Source: Gaeumannomyces sp. JS-464
Taxonomy: Eukaryota; Ascomycota; Sordariomycetes; Magnaporthales; Magnaporthaceae
Direction of reading: 5' to 3'
Assembly (NCBI GenBank): GCA_002197995.1
Contig: NGZR01000005.1
Coordinates: 558,001-622,000 of the forward strand
Length of the DNA: 64,000 bases
Shown here: positions 22,375-33,656 of the stretch, one piece after another
How positions within the stretch are numbered: the stretch's first letter is position 1
Layout of the letters: the number at the start of each line of letters is the position of its first letter
Notes under the pieces: model-generated
What the model saw: only the letters and a program-made list of their open reading frames with translations
The model's database searches: none
Told to the model about the DNA's origin: nothing
Made by a program: the position numbers and the translations under genes

Positions 22375-22580
22375 AACCGGCGGTCTTACGGCTTTTAGGT
22401 ATTTTAAATGGAACGTTTTTAACGCGGTAGCAGCGTTTTTAAAGTTTTTTACCAAATGCCATTCGTTGTCGAAGTCGCATCCTTTTTTAATTAACCTGGT
22501 ATTGCAAACTTTTTTGCTTTACTAATAATTCGGGATGCTAATACCCTATTAACTTCCCATTTTAGCTCGCCGTTAATGTT
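22375..22580 (-). pseudogene. Chromodomain relic at the end of the Gypsy integrase
   Basis: The peptide GELKWEVNRVLASRIISKAKKF, then in the next frame DFDNEWHLVKNFKNAATALKTFH, matches the chromodomain pattern WEVExILxSR...W.P..NFKNA...L..FH. Chromodomains of chromoviruses are known to guide integration toward marked chromatin. The domain is dead here, but it classifies the element. Confidence 0.7.
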
Positions 22581-22679
22581 TTTTAAAGGTTCCGGCTTTT
22601 AATGCTATTGCGGTAAAGGATCGTTCGAAAACTTGCGAAATCGATTTGCGTGGAAAAATTCGAGCCTTTATATCCCGGT

Positions 22680-22870
22680 AGCATTTCGAGGACGAAATTA
22701 TAGCCTTATTTTTTTAACACTTTTTATAAGCCAGCGTATTAAAAGTTTAAGCGGGTTATAAACGTTGCAATTATAAAACCTTTTTTCCGAACGAATACCA
22801 AATCGCCGATTTTAAAGTCCACCGGGCGTCGCTTTTTGTTAGCTTGGATCTTTTAAGCTTTTTACGCGGC
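22680..22870 (-). pseudogene. Gypsy integrase C-terminal (GPY/F-like) relic
   Basis: On the minus strand the conceptual peptide NKKRRPVDFKIGDLVFVRKKGF is followed by YNFVLEMLPGYKGSNFSTQ. This is the pattern of the integrase C-terminal region of fungal Gypsy elements (NKxRRPxxFxxGDxVxV...). It is interrupted by stops. Confidence 0.7.
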
Positions 22871-24689
22871 TAAAGCGTTACCGTAAGCTAAATCCTGCAC
22901 GATTTTAATTTAATTTACTAGCTTTAAAGCTTTTTACTATCGTTTGTTTTTAACGTCGGCTAAAAGCAGTTTTTAAAATAGCGGGTTCCGAGGTTCGCAA
23001 CTTAGTAAAACCTTTAAAAGGGCCATGCTTAAAGACGAGTGCCATACGGCGTTATAAGCGAAGTTAAAAGCGGGAAAGTGCACGTTTTACTGCTTTTGGT
23101 ATTTATTTACGTAAAACCGTAACTGTTAATCCAGCTTAGCATTGGTAATTTTAATTGCACCCTGGGTTTAAAGGTAAAAGGCGCTGCCGTAACGATATTT
23201 CGTGCTTATAAGTTTGTTAAGCGTGGCGAGGAATTTAAAAATAAAAGGATTTGCGTTATTTAATAGCCAAACGGAAAGGCAACTTAAAATACGGTATAAT
23301 TGCCGGTAGTACCGCATCGCGAGGATTTCGGCCGGTATCGGTTTTATAGTTTAAAAGCGTGCATTTAATCCTGCTAAACTTGCAAACAAAAACCCAAACA
23401 TAATCGTAACTATGGTCGTTTTTTAGCATATTTTTACCATCGATAGCGACTTATTCCCAAATAACCTTAGGAACGGGCAGTAAATGCAATAAGCTAAGTG
23501 TTTTATTATGCTTGGATTTATTACGGTAGCATTCGTGGCAATTATTAACGTATTGGCGGATATTTTTATTTATGCTTTCCTAAAAATAATCCCTTTTAAA
23601 AAGGCGAATGGTTTTATTTTAACCGCCGTAGGCGAAAATCGGGGGCGCGTAAGCTTCGCGAATAAATGCGGTGCGAAAGGCAATTTTTCCGTTTATCGTT
23701 AAAAGTGGTACCATAAACCGGCCTTCCTAATAACTTAAACCTTGCCGAATGTTTTCGAACCGCACGAGTTCGGCGAGGTTAGCCCCGTAAAGGTTTTAAA
23801 TCGTCGCGGGTAATCGTTTTAACTTAAGCCGGAGCAAGCTCGGGCAAATTTTAAACTAAGCCTAAAACTTTTTTAAATGGGACGAGCGTAAAGCAACGCT
23901 TTTTTACTTTTCGGGCTTTAACCGTGGGCGATTTAACCGTTTTTTTACGATAAGGCGTTAGTAACGACGTTTTCCTAACCTCGGCGGTATTAAAACAATA
24001 GTCGAAGTTAGCGAAATACGCGTTTTACTTTACTTAGCGGACGCCGAGCCGCTATTTGGTTATAAAGTGGATAAAAGCTTAATAATTCGTAACGATAGTA
24101 ATTTTCGATCCCTATAATTTAGCTTCGAAATGCTCGAGCGTTTAAATAACGGCGAAAAGTTTTCGGTTTTGGATCGGGTACGTTTATTCGGTTAAGGATA
24201 TGGTTTTGCTAAAATAGCCTATTAGCTTCCAAATTCCGTTTTTTTATTATTGCTAAACAACTCCTCCCGTAACGTTGCGTAACGCGTCGGCTTTAATTCG
24301 GGTCGGGAATTTTAGGGTAAAAAACGTTAAAACAACGGGGTTTCGATAACCAGCTTTTTTATTTTTTAAAAGCGTTTTTTTATTTAAGTCCCATTTTAAA
24401 AATCGCGTTTTTTTTAAAAAAACGTGTTAAAAGTTCGGTAAAATCGCTCGCGTGGTAACAAAATAATCGTACGTAATTACATAATTTTAAAAACGATTTA
24501 ACCGCGGATTTGTTAGTAAAATTTTTAAATTTCCAATTGGTAATAGCGGTTATTTAACGGGGTTTATCCGGACGTTTTAGCTTATTTCGATAACTAGGTT
24601 TAAATATTTTATAATTATAGCGTTAAACCGGCTTTTTTTAAATTTTTAAAAGTGGGCTTAATTTAACCGGTAAATAACCTTTTTAATTT

Positions 24690-24860
24690 AAACTTAATAC
24701 GTAGCTTCGTTAAATTTTTCCGAATAAATTAGGACGTCGTTAACGTACGCGTTCGCGAAAACGTTTAAAAGCTCGTTTAATTAGGCGTTAATAAAAGCTT
24801 GCCATTAAGTTAAGCCGACTTTAAATTCGAAAAGGAGGACTTTTTACTGGAATATCTTTT
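24690..24860 (-). pseudogene. Gypsy reverse transcriptase relic
   Basis: On the minus strand the peptide reads LLFEFKVGLT-stop-WQAFINA-stop-LNELLNVFANAYVNDVLIYSEKFNE. This matches the Ty3/Gypsy core (FxxKVMPFGLTNAPATFQ...YLDDILIYSE). The first Asp of the YxDD box is Asn, a RIP-type change, and there are in-frame stops. Confidence 0.75.
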
Positions 24861-27693
24861 AACGTATCCGGAAAGCTATTAAATACCGTAACTTTACCGC
24901 TATTAATAATCGGTTAAACGCGCGGATAATATTAACTTTAAACAATTTTTTAGCTTTACCGCATTTAATAATCGTGCCGTTAATATTAAGCGCTAAAACG
25001 AAACGGGATTTAAGAAATTTATTTACTTAGCGGTAATTTTAATAAAACGCCGTTCGTTCGAATGTGGTTTCGGTACGAAAAGGTTTAAAGCAGGTTTGTT
25101 AATTATATAAAGCTTAATAAATTAAAAGCGAAAAGTTCGTCGGTGGTTTATTTCTCGAATAGGAGTATCGAAAAAGGTGTTCGGTAAGCAAGCGACGATT
25201 TTTTTAAAGGCCTTTCCAATTCGAGGATTACGTTATGCCCAAATCGATTCGGTAGGAGCTTAGTGGAAGCTTTTTTAAAAAAAAACCCTTTTAAATAAGC
25301 GATTTCCGGGGGAATTAAACTTCGAACGAGCTTAATATGTTTAAAGTCCTCGTCGGCAGGAAAAGAAATCGGCTTGCTAAAATAAATCCGCTAAAGTTTA
25401 ACCGAAATTGCTTAAATCCGAGCGGTAAATTCGGGCTTTCGAAAGGGACCGGGGCGTTAAAAAAAGGCAAAAACTTCCACCTTTTTTAACGGGGGTCGTT
25501 TTTAATTTAAGCTTAAAAAATTTAAATTTCCGTTAGCGAAAGGAAAAAAAAGGTTATAAATTTAAAGTGCGATTAAAATTGCCGTTACCGTTCCGGGTTA
25601 ATAAAAATGGCTTAAATTTAACGCGATTAACGTTCCTTTTTAATTTGCTAATTTATTAAGCGATTTCGCCGTTAAACATTACGTTAAATTACGGCGTTAA
25701 AGCGACCGTTAAACGGGAAATGGTAATAACCGGGGAAAATTTAATGTTATTAAGCAAGGTATTAAACCAAATAATCTCCCGCTTTAACGGCGGAGGAAAA
25801 GGTTTTTTTTACCAGTTAAAGCAATTTTATAAAAATGTCGTAACCAGTATTTACGATCCAAAACTTTTAATCGACGAAACGGCGGCCGTTTATCTCGAAA
25901 GTGGCAACGAGGATGTAAATAACTTCCGTTATTAGGAAATTACGGAAATCGGAAAAGGAAATAAATCGAAATAACCGTTTAACTTTAGCTCCAAAATGCT
26001 TTTTAGCAAAAGCGGTTGCTTTATAACTAGTAAAAAAATGGGCTGTGCTTTAATGTTATATAAAATGCTTTAAAATCGATTCCAAAACCGCTACGTTAAA
26101 ACTGCGCTTTAAAAAGGAAAAAAGGTTAACTTTTATTACCGATCTTAACTACGTTAAGCATTTAAACCGCCGAGGAAACTTCCGGCGGTCGATTTAATTT
26201 TTCGACTCGCATACCGAGCATAACGAAATGAACTCGCTAATGCTCGAATCGCTATCCTCGTTATTAAGCAATGTTTCGTTTGCTTTAAAACGGCGGAAAA
26301 TAGCGGCGATTTTTTTTTCCGGGCAGTTTCGTATTAAATGGCTTTATCCGCCGCAAGCGTAATAAACGCCGTTCGTTTTAAGCGTGGCTAAATCGGCGTT
26401 TTTTTAAAAGCTTTATTTTTAAGCACGTCGGGAATGCGGATTTTGCGCCCACGGCGCTCGCGACGTTTATTATCTTTTTTAAGGTTTTGCTTATTTTTTC
26501 CTTTTAAATTAAATAGGTACGATGTTAAGTTAAAACGGCGCCGGTTACGTTGCGAGCGAACATTTCGTAATTAATGTTAAAGTTTTCGGCGTCGTTAAAT
26601 AAACGGGGGTCGAAAATTAAATGAAATATGTTTAAAAAAAATATTTTACGTTTTTTTATAATAATATTAACGCGGTCGGTTAATACGTTAATTTTTGCGA
26701 TAAATTAGTGGATATTTATAAATTTATCGGCTAAGTCGTATATTATTGCTAAATTCGGCTTAAGTTTTAATAAGTTAATAAGCGTTGTAATATACGGCGG
26801 CAAATGTAACCACCATTTTCGCCGCATTAACGAACGGGTTTTTAAAAAAAGGGTTATATCGGGCTTTAAAAAAGAAGTTGGCATTTCCCGTTATATTCGC
26901 ATAAATTCTACTATACAATTGCGCTCGTTTTTAAAGGTAATATCGTTTTTTATAAAATTATCGGCCAACGGATTACCTAGTTAGTAAATTTATTCTTATT
27001 ACCATTAAAAGCATTAAGTTTTATTCGGTGCGTTTATTTTTAAGTTATAATTTGGGTTTTTAATTATTATATCGCCCTTATCGTCGTAGGGTTTAAAAGC
27101 GTAAAAAGCGGCTACGCTAATAAATACGAACGCGGTGCCACTAAAAACACTTTCGGTTAAGGTGGATTAACGGGAAACGAAAGCGTCCTAAATTCGGAAT
27201 TAAACATAACGGCGGCGACGATTGCCGCTACGTTAACCTGTTAAGCAAGCGGGGAAAGGGTTTAACCAAATATGGTTTTATATTGGGTTATTATTTTCGA
27301 CCAGGTTTCGTTTGCTAGTTTAAACGTTTAATTTTCTTTTTGTTATTATTGCTTTTTTGCGTTTTAAAGCGGGTAATCGGGGTCGGTTTTTACTTCGCGA
27401 GCACGTTGTTAGCCTTCGTAAAACCTCGATCTCGAACTCGATGTCGTTTTTTAAATCGCTGGGTTAAAGTGGCGTATTTTTGCCACGGGGCTAGCTTTAT
27501 AGGCTTTTTTAACACGTTTCCTATTAAGCGAAATGATTTTTCGTAAACGATCCCAGTCCTTCTTTTTAGGTATAAGGTCGCGGGGTCGCGTAAGGTTTTA
27601 CGTCGTTCACGTCCAACGGAGCTAGGAAATAAGGTTAATAGTGCTGTATTTAATAAATCGCTTAGCCAGCGAAAAATGGCGATAAAAAAGTAA

Positions 27694-27904
27694 TGTTACG
27701 ATTAAGGCGAGTAGGCTTCGCAGCCAGGTTAATTAATGCTATAAACGAAAAACTTTTTATGGGGAGGGAAAAGGGAAGAGAGGCGCGGCGCGCCGAAGCG
27801 CGATGCGGTAAAAAAGCGGCGCGGCGTTTATCGCACGGGTTATTCCGCGGCGCGTGCTTACGTGGATGCCTGCGGCGTGCGGTAAACTGCTTTGGGCCGT
27901 TATA
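27694..27904 (-). repeat. Gypsy LTR (5' LTR in the element's orientation)
   Basis: About 211 bp, colinear with the LTR at 21995. Relative to that copy it lacks single bases in several homopolymer or doublet positions (for example GCAGCC for GCAAGCC and CGAAGCG for CGAAAGCG). Confidence 0.85.
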
Positions 27905-28331
27905 AAAACACGTATAATATGGACGAAAGCGGCTTGCAGGAAGGCAAAACGGGTAACGGGTTTGTTTTAGGCCTCGCGAAAGCCGGATTTTGCAAAGAAA
28001 AAAGCCTGGATTTCGCACTTAAACAAGTTTCCTCGAATGCATTTCGGCTACTAAGGTTTCGCTTTTTCCCTTTATTATTTTCAAAGGAAAATACGTGCAA
28101 AAACAGTGGTTTTCGGAAGATAAAAACCAATTCCAAGGCTGGCAATTTACCGTAACGAAAAACGGCTGGACTTTTAACCGTATTGCAGTTAAATGGCTGT
28201 AAAAGGTTTTCCTTTCGTACATTTAACCCTTTACCTTTAAACCCCGGCTTTTAATCCTAAATAGCTACGGATCCCATATAACCAAAAAGTTTATGTATTT
28301 TTGCTTCCAGAACATTTATCTTTTTTATTTA

Positions 28332-28357
28332 CCCCCCCCCCCCCCCCCCCCCCCCCC
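28332..28357. repeat. Poly(C) tract of 26 inside the pogo transposase
   Basis: An uninterrupted C26 is followed by TT and C7, exactly where the transposase would encode the LPP-H(S/T)SH motif; HSSHVLQLLDL resumes right after. It looks like an expansion of the proline codons. Confidence 0.8.
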
Positions 28358-28541
28358 TTCCCCCCCATTCTTCGCACGTTTTGCAACTTTTGGATTTATT
28401 TATTTTTAGCCTTTTTAAGCACGCTTACCGCAAAATAACCTTTTAAGCTTTATTTACCTGCTTACCTGTGGTGGGAAAACCTTTATTTTTGCAAGCTTAT
28501 GCCTTTGCAAAATTACAAACCTTTACCTTTTATATAATTAA

Positions 28542-29112
28542 AAGCATGTTCGGTAGTAAAGGTGTTTTTTATTCTTTCCATATTATTTTTAAAAACCGCT
28601 TATTTATTAGTTTGCGGATCCGGGCAAAAGGCTTCCTGGCATTTGTGAAAATCGCTCCAAAAACCCGCTAAAAGTATTTTTTTACCCAAGCTAACGAGTC
28701 GCGTTAATACAGCTCCTGGCCACTTTTGCCACCTCCGTGCCACTTATTTTGCCACCTCCTAACCGGGGTTTGGAACGACGAATATATAAAGCCGCCACCT
28801 TCCCGCCTTTTAAAAAGCTTTTGTTTTAAAGAAATTTCGAAGCCTAAAAAGGGCTAAAAAAGCCAAAAGGGCTAAGCACGTGCAAATAAAATTAAATAAA
28901 AATAAAGGTTTTTTTTTTTTTTTTTCTTTTTGCCACCGTTTAAATTAGGAAATTTATTCGCAAAGTGATACGTTTAAAAATAGCAATAAAACTATTTATA
29001 AAGGTACATTTTTTATTGCAAAGCCTTTGGTTATGCTTATTTCGGGAGTACCCGTATGCAAAAAACCGGCCTAGGGTTAAAAAACCAAAAACCGCTACCA
29101 CCGAACACGTTT
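28542..29112 (-). mobile_element. PIF/Harbinger-type MITE, copy 2 (inverted, RIPed)
   Basis: This is a 571-bp reverse-orientation copy of the MITE at 6539-7114. It runs from AAGCATGTTCGGTAGTAAAGG to CCGAACACGTTT, with TAA on each side (28539-28541 and 29113-29115). It interrupts the C-terminal part of the pogo transposase. C-to-T changes at both ends (CCC to TTT, GG to AA) show RIP, whereas copy 1 is nearly clean. Confidence 0.83.
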
Positions 29113-29562
29113 TAAGTCGGGGTGGCGGGCATCGGGCTTTTAGCCCCGGAATATCCGAAACCTTTATTAAGCCGATTTATACTCGAAAACTCCCAACAAA
29201 ACGACCGACGAGCCCAAATTTAACAATTTGCAAAAGATAACAAGGCCAAATAACGTTTAACGATCCTTTTACTGCAGTTCCGGGTGCTTTAGGAAACTTT
29301 TAAACAAAGCCGAAAGTTTGCCTCCCAAATTAGCGCTTTTAGGGGCCGGCTTTCGGCAAGCCCCACGGCCCGACTTTTTTTTCGGAAGCTCCAAAAAGGC
29401 TATAAGGCGTGTAAATTCGAAGTAGCTAAGGCTTTGCAAAAAATTAGGCAGCTGGAGGCCGAATTAAAGGCATAACGGCCTCGCAAAAAAAAAAGGGTAG
29501 CTTTAAATCCTAACGAAACCTTTGTGGATATCCGGCGCGTTTTAAAAGCAGGGGGCAAATAA

Positions 29563-29873
29563 TACAGCATTAAAAAAAGCGTTAAATCCTAATTAGGAAT
29601 TTATATACAGTTATATTAAGGTTAGTTAAATAAAGGTAAAAATTTACAGTTAAATGCATTAAGTTTAATGTTAATCGGATTTGTTTTAAGTGGTTTAACA
29701 AAAAGGGCTTCGATTTAAAAGCTTAATTCTATGTCCATATTTGCCACAAAGACATAAAATTAATATCCAGCAACGATTTTTTAACCGAAAATTTTCTTTT
29801 TAATACACCCACAACTTAACCTACTCGCACCACCCTAATCCCCGGTTATTTCGTGCTTCCGAACTCACTTTTA
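29563..29873. other. 3' flank of the pogo element up to Harbinger B
   Basis: AT-rich, no gene. It ends in TTA (29871-29873), the target duplication of Harbinger B. Confidence 0.5.
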
Positions 29874-30639
29874 AAGCGTGTTCGCCCGTACGGTGTTTTT
29901 GGTTTTTTAACCCCCCCTGTTGTTTTTTGCATGTTTTTTTCGAAGTGGAAACGGTTACCGAAGTGGCCTTATGGTAAATTATGTATTTTTAGCTTTGTTT
30001 TCCGGTGGATTTACATCCCCGGCAGCCGGGGGGCGTCCACCCGTCGAATGCAACGGCACGAACGATTAAAATAAAAGCTATTTCCAAAAAAATTAAAAAA
30101 TAAAAGCTATTTCCAAAATAAAAGCGGGCTGGCCGTGCAACGCGTTAACGCAAGTAAAAAAGCGTTATAATTTAAAAGATTTAAAAAGCTTTTAAAACTA
30201 GTAATAATATCGTTTAAAAGCTTAAAAGCTAAGCACTTTTATAATATATAAAAAGACAATTTTAAAATGCTAGTTTTAAATAAAAACAACGAAAACAACG
30301 ATTTAAAAACACTATTTAATTACTTTCGTTATGCTTTACCACCTCGCCTTTTATACCCGGCGCCGGCGTTTAAAATAAGAAAATCGGGCCGTATTTATGC
30401 AACCCTAATCTCTTATAACCTTTATCGAAAATTTAAAAAATCCCCGGCCATTTAAATTACGCTAAAAACTTTAGCGATTTTTTTAAACACCTCGAAAGCC
30501 GGCAATTTACACGGCTTTTTCGATCCTTTTAAGGCTATAAAAGCTTCGGAAGCACCGAAATCGCTTTTACGCCCTTTTTTACCCCTTTTCTCGCACCCTT
30601 TTTCGCTTCCTCCCTCGCTACGGCCTCGCAATCGATTTA

Positions 30640-31140
30640 AAAAACCTTTTAGGATGCCCGACGACGCACGGATTAAACCGCCGACCAGTTGTTAGCCTTC
30701 CTCGAAGCTTTCGCGAAGGCCGGCCGGCAGGGAAAAACGAACCCGGCGATCGCCAACTAGCAAGCCAAATGCTTTAAAACGGCGGCAAAAACCCTATTCG
30801 ATTAGTAACCCGATATCGATTGGTTAAAAAGGGTTAAAAACAAATATAACAGTTTTAAAAGGCAGTATAAAAACTAGCTAAATTTTAAAAGGCGGTCGGG
30901 CGTTGCCCTTAATCCGGTTACGGGCTTGTACCTCGCTAGCGGGCAAACTTGGGAGTCGTTTTTTGCGGTCCGGCTTAGCGCCCGCTGGATGCGAAAAAAG
31001 CCTTTTTTCCGCCCGGATTTCCATAAGGCCGCTTTTGTAAATAACTAAACTAAAAAGGATTATATCGTTACGGCCGTTTAACGCTTTTAAAGCACGGGAA
31101 ACCGCGAAGCCCGGCCCGGCCGGAGGACTAGCCATTTTAT
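30640..31140 (+). pseudogene. Myb/SANT-like relic of Harbinger B
   Basis: The plus-strand peptide QLLAFLEAFAKAGRQGKTNP is followed by a KTAAK segment and DIDWLKRVKNKYNSFKRQYK, then residues matching copy A. TAA/TAG stops interrupt it. The reading frame was best preserved at LLAFLEAFAKAGRQGK. The limits are approximate. Confidence 0.6.
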
Positions 31141-32289
31141 CGTAGTCGAAGCTTAACTTTACGTGGGAAACCGCCTTTTAAACGCCGTATAAACGTTAAT
31201 TTAAACCGGATCCGTATCCAATTGGGGCTCGTTTTTTTTAAATTCGCGGTTTACCTTTTTAAAGTCGCGGTTTTCCTTTTTAAGTTCGCGATTTTCCTTA
31301 AGCGGCTAAGCGTTTTATAAGCGTTAATTAAAATAAAAGCTTTAAATATAAGCCGTAAAAAAGCTGCGAAAATACTTTTAAAAAGGTTTGTAAAGCGGTT
31401 TTAAGCGGAAGTTAATTAAAGCGTTTAAAAAGGAAAAAAAAAATAGCTTATTAATAGCTAATTAACGCCGAATATCGGGATATAATCGTGGATATAATGG
31501 AAAACGACATATTAAAGTTGTAATCGTAATTAAAGCGGTTTAAATAATAGTATTTTCGTAATTGTACGGCTTATATTAGCGAAGTTAAAAAGGAATGTTA
31601 TTATTAGCTTTGCTTTATTAATATCGTTAAAATTAAAAGGCTAGCATTACGGAAATTACTATTAAGCAAGTTTTTATAAACACAATCGTTCGCATTTAAA
31701 TAAATGAAATTAGCGTTAATCGAACCGCAAGTTACGGCATTCGATTCGCTTTAAAAGGGGGATTAAAATTGCAAAAATCCTAACGAGTGCAAACGCTAAA
31801 ACCATTAGCAATTATGGCCAAAAATTAAATGGTTAAATTTAACGAGTGCCGCTTTTAAGTAGCGATTTTTACCGGGCTTAAAAAACATACCGTATAAAGG
31901 ATCGCCGCCGCATTTATACTTAAACGGGTAATAATTACGCATATTTAATACGATACCCCAACTCGTTCCCCGGCCGCCATTTTAATTTTTATCCGTTTTT
32001 TTCGAAAAGTACACCATTCGATTCGCTTTAGCAAAGGCAATCGATTAGTAGTTTTAGTGCATAAAACTAATCATTTTTCGCTATGCTAAACTTCGAAAAC
32101 CCTACTATAAAAGCCATTATCACGTCGCCGTTTTCGGCCGACTTTGCATTTAAACCAATGCTTTAACTAATAAGCCACGATATTTCTTAAATTGCTTTTG
32201 CTAAAATAAGTTAATTGCAAATTACTATGCTTTTTCCCGAGCTTTATACGCTTAGTAGTCGGCTTATAACTTATTAGCTATTAAAGCTT

Positions 32290-33656
32290 TATAGTAATTT
32301 TAAAACGCTTGCGTTATGCCTATTTTTTGCTTTCGCTTTACAGCTTTCTTTTTAACGTAAGCCTTTTAAAATGCATTTCCTTTTTTATTTTTAACTTGTT
32401 CGGAATTAAAATTTAATGCTAATAATGCTTTGGATTCCTTTTTTAAAATAAAGTTATGCAAAGCCGTAACGGCTAACACGACATCGATTTGCAAACGGAT
32501 ATCGTAACCGGGGGGCGTGCTTTTAATAATCTTTTAGCGGCTTTTAAAATTACCGAAAGTTTTTTCGATAACTACGCGCATTTTTGCATAATGCAGGTTA
32601 AAAAGCTCGGCGGGGGTTTTCGGCTAAGCTAAGCTTTGTTTTTAAAAGTAATATTTCGTCGCTATAAACAGGGTTATTACCTTAGTGCTTTGGAAAAAGC
32701 CGGCATTTTTAAAGTAAAAATAACCTTTTAAAATGCGGAATTCGGCTTGCTAAGCTTTTTTAAGCAACAAAAAGTCGTATATCGAACTTTCGGCGTTAAT
32801 TATAACGAAAACGAACCGCTCGCCGTAATTTACGGCCGTTAAAACGTTTTGTGCCGTTAAGCCTTTTCAACTCTTTTAAGCGATCCCTTTCGCCGCGTTA
32901 ACTTTTTTTTTTTTTTTTTTTTTTTGTGCTAGCTTACTTTATAATTTAAGTTATTAACCGCGATAGCAACATATAACCTCGTGTTAAGCTTAAGTAGCGT
33001 TAACACGTTATATGCTTTTTAAAAAGCAAAAACTAGTAAATCCCGACTAGCTAACGTTAAATATACTTTTTCTCTTTTTTTCTCTTTCCGCCGCGCTAAT
33101 TTTAACGTTAATTAAAATCCCGTCGATAGCTTTTAAACACTTAGCAAAAGCTTCCTAAACCTTTTATCGTTTAAAATCGGGCCACTAAACGTCGAATATT
33201 TCCGGCAACGTTATAAACGCGGCGTTAAAAGCGATTATGGCTTGCAGCACCTCGTAAAAATACCAGTGCACCGTAAAAAAGCTATAGCTAAAAAAATGGG
33301 CCGCTATTCGAAAAAAAAAACACTTTACCTACAAATATATAAAAAAAAGCCACTTTTTCGCGCATAAAAACTAGTTTTAACCCCGGGAAACCCGTATACG
33401 TAATTAGCCAGTCGTAAAAGCTTAAAAAAGTGCTTTAAGTAACCCGAAAAAACTCCCGAAAGGCCCGGGCGGCCTCGGGCCGTTGCCAGTACTAAAAAAG
33501 GGTGTTACCGGAAAATGCTATCGTATGCACGGTCCGTAAGCCTCCGCTTAGGGACCTAAAAATGCAAATGGCTATAACGGCTTGCATATAAAAAAGGAAC
33601 AGTTAACGGGCTTTGCGCCGGAACAAAGCCCGGGAAGCGGCTGGGGAGGTATCCAT
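32290..33656 (-). pseudogene. DDE transposase relic of Harbinger B
   Basis: It starts at ATG 33656 (MDTPPQPLPGLC... with frame slips). The minus-strand DDE core is GYFYFKNAGFF, where copy A has FENAGFF and an active element would have DAG. The LFNLHYAKMRVVIEKTF and TALHNFIL blocks lie near 32440-32620. A SINE-like insertion at 32902-33083 interrupts it. Confidence 0.65.
32902..33083 (-). mobile_element. SINE-like poly(A)-tailed insertion in Harbinger B
   Basis: Copy A has no equivalent of this 182-bp stretch. On the minus strand it ends in A23 (plus-strand T23 at 32903-32925). It is flanked by a 15-16 bp near-duplicate, CTTTCGCCGCGTTAA (32887-32901) and CTTTCCGCCGCGCTAA (33084-33099), as expected for target-primed retrotransposition. 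A TAGCTAGTCGG sequence near its 5' end resembles a Pol III A box; a B-box candidate (GGTTAATAACT) is weak. No coding capacity. A SINE is the best guess. Confidence 0.65.

Larger units (their letters stand above)
21995..27904 (-). mobile_element. RIPed Gypsy chromovirus (LTR retrotransposon)
   Basis: Direct repeats of about 215 bp at 21995-22211 and 27694-27904 start TGTTACGATTAA and end in GCCGTTACA (RIPed to GCCGTTATA on the right). They bound 5.5 kb of AT-rich, stop-filled DNA. The element inserted between LEN and NTYNMDE of the pogo transposase, with an A-rich 4-5 bp apparent target duplication (AAAA). On the minus strand, reverse transcriptase, integrase C-terminus and a chromodomain can be recognised in that order, so it is a chromovirus-type Ty3/Gypsy element. 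The LTRs differ by several transitions and several one-base indels. Confidence 0.85.
21525..29562 (+). mobile_element. pogo/Fot1-like element, split by two later insertions
   Basis: One transposase gene can be followed in three pieces. Piece 1 (21525-21994) starts MPKKQYIKEDVERAV and carries the psq-type helix-turn-helix (ARANGIPKSTLQHRL) and a CENP-B-like second HTH (SRRIKSARFKKAATEIIKR). Piece 2 (27905-28541) resumes at NTYNMDESGLQEGKTGNG with the first catalytic Asp, continues to LLILNSYGSH (second Asp changed to Asn) and to HVLQLLDL. Piece 3 (29116-29562) is the basic C-terminal tail (RLFFRKLQKGYKACKF... RPRKKKRVALNPNETF). A Gypsy element sits between pieces 1 and 2 and a MITE between 2 and 3. 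The pieces are RIPed. Terminal repeats were not found. Confidence 0.82.
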
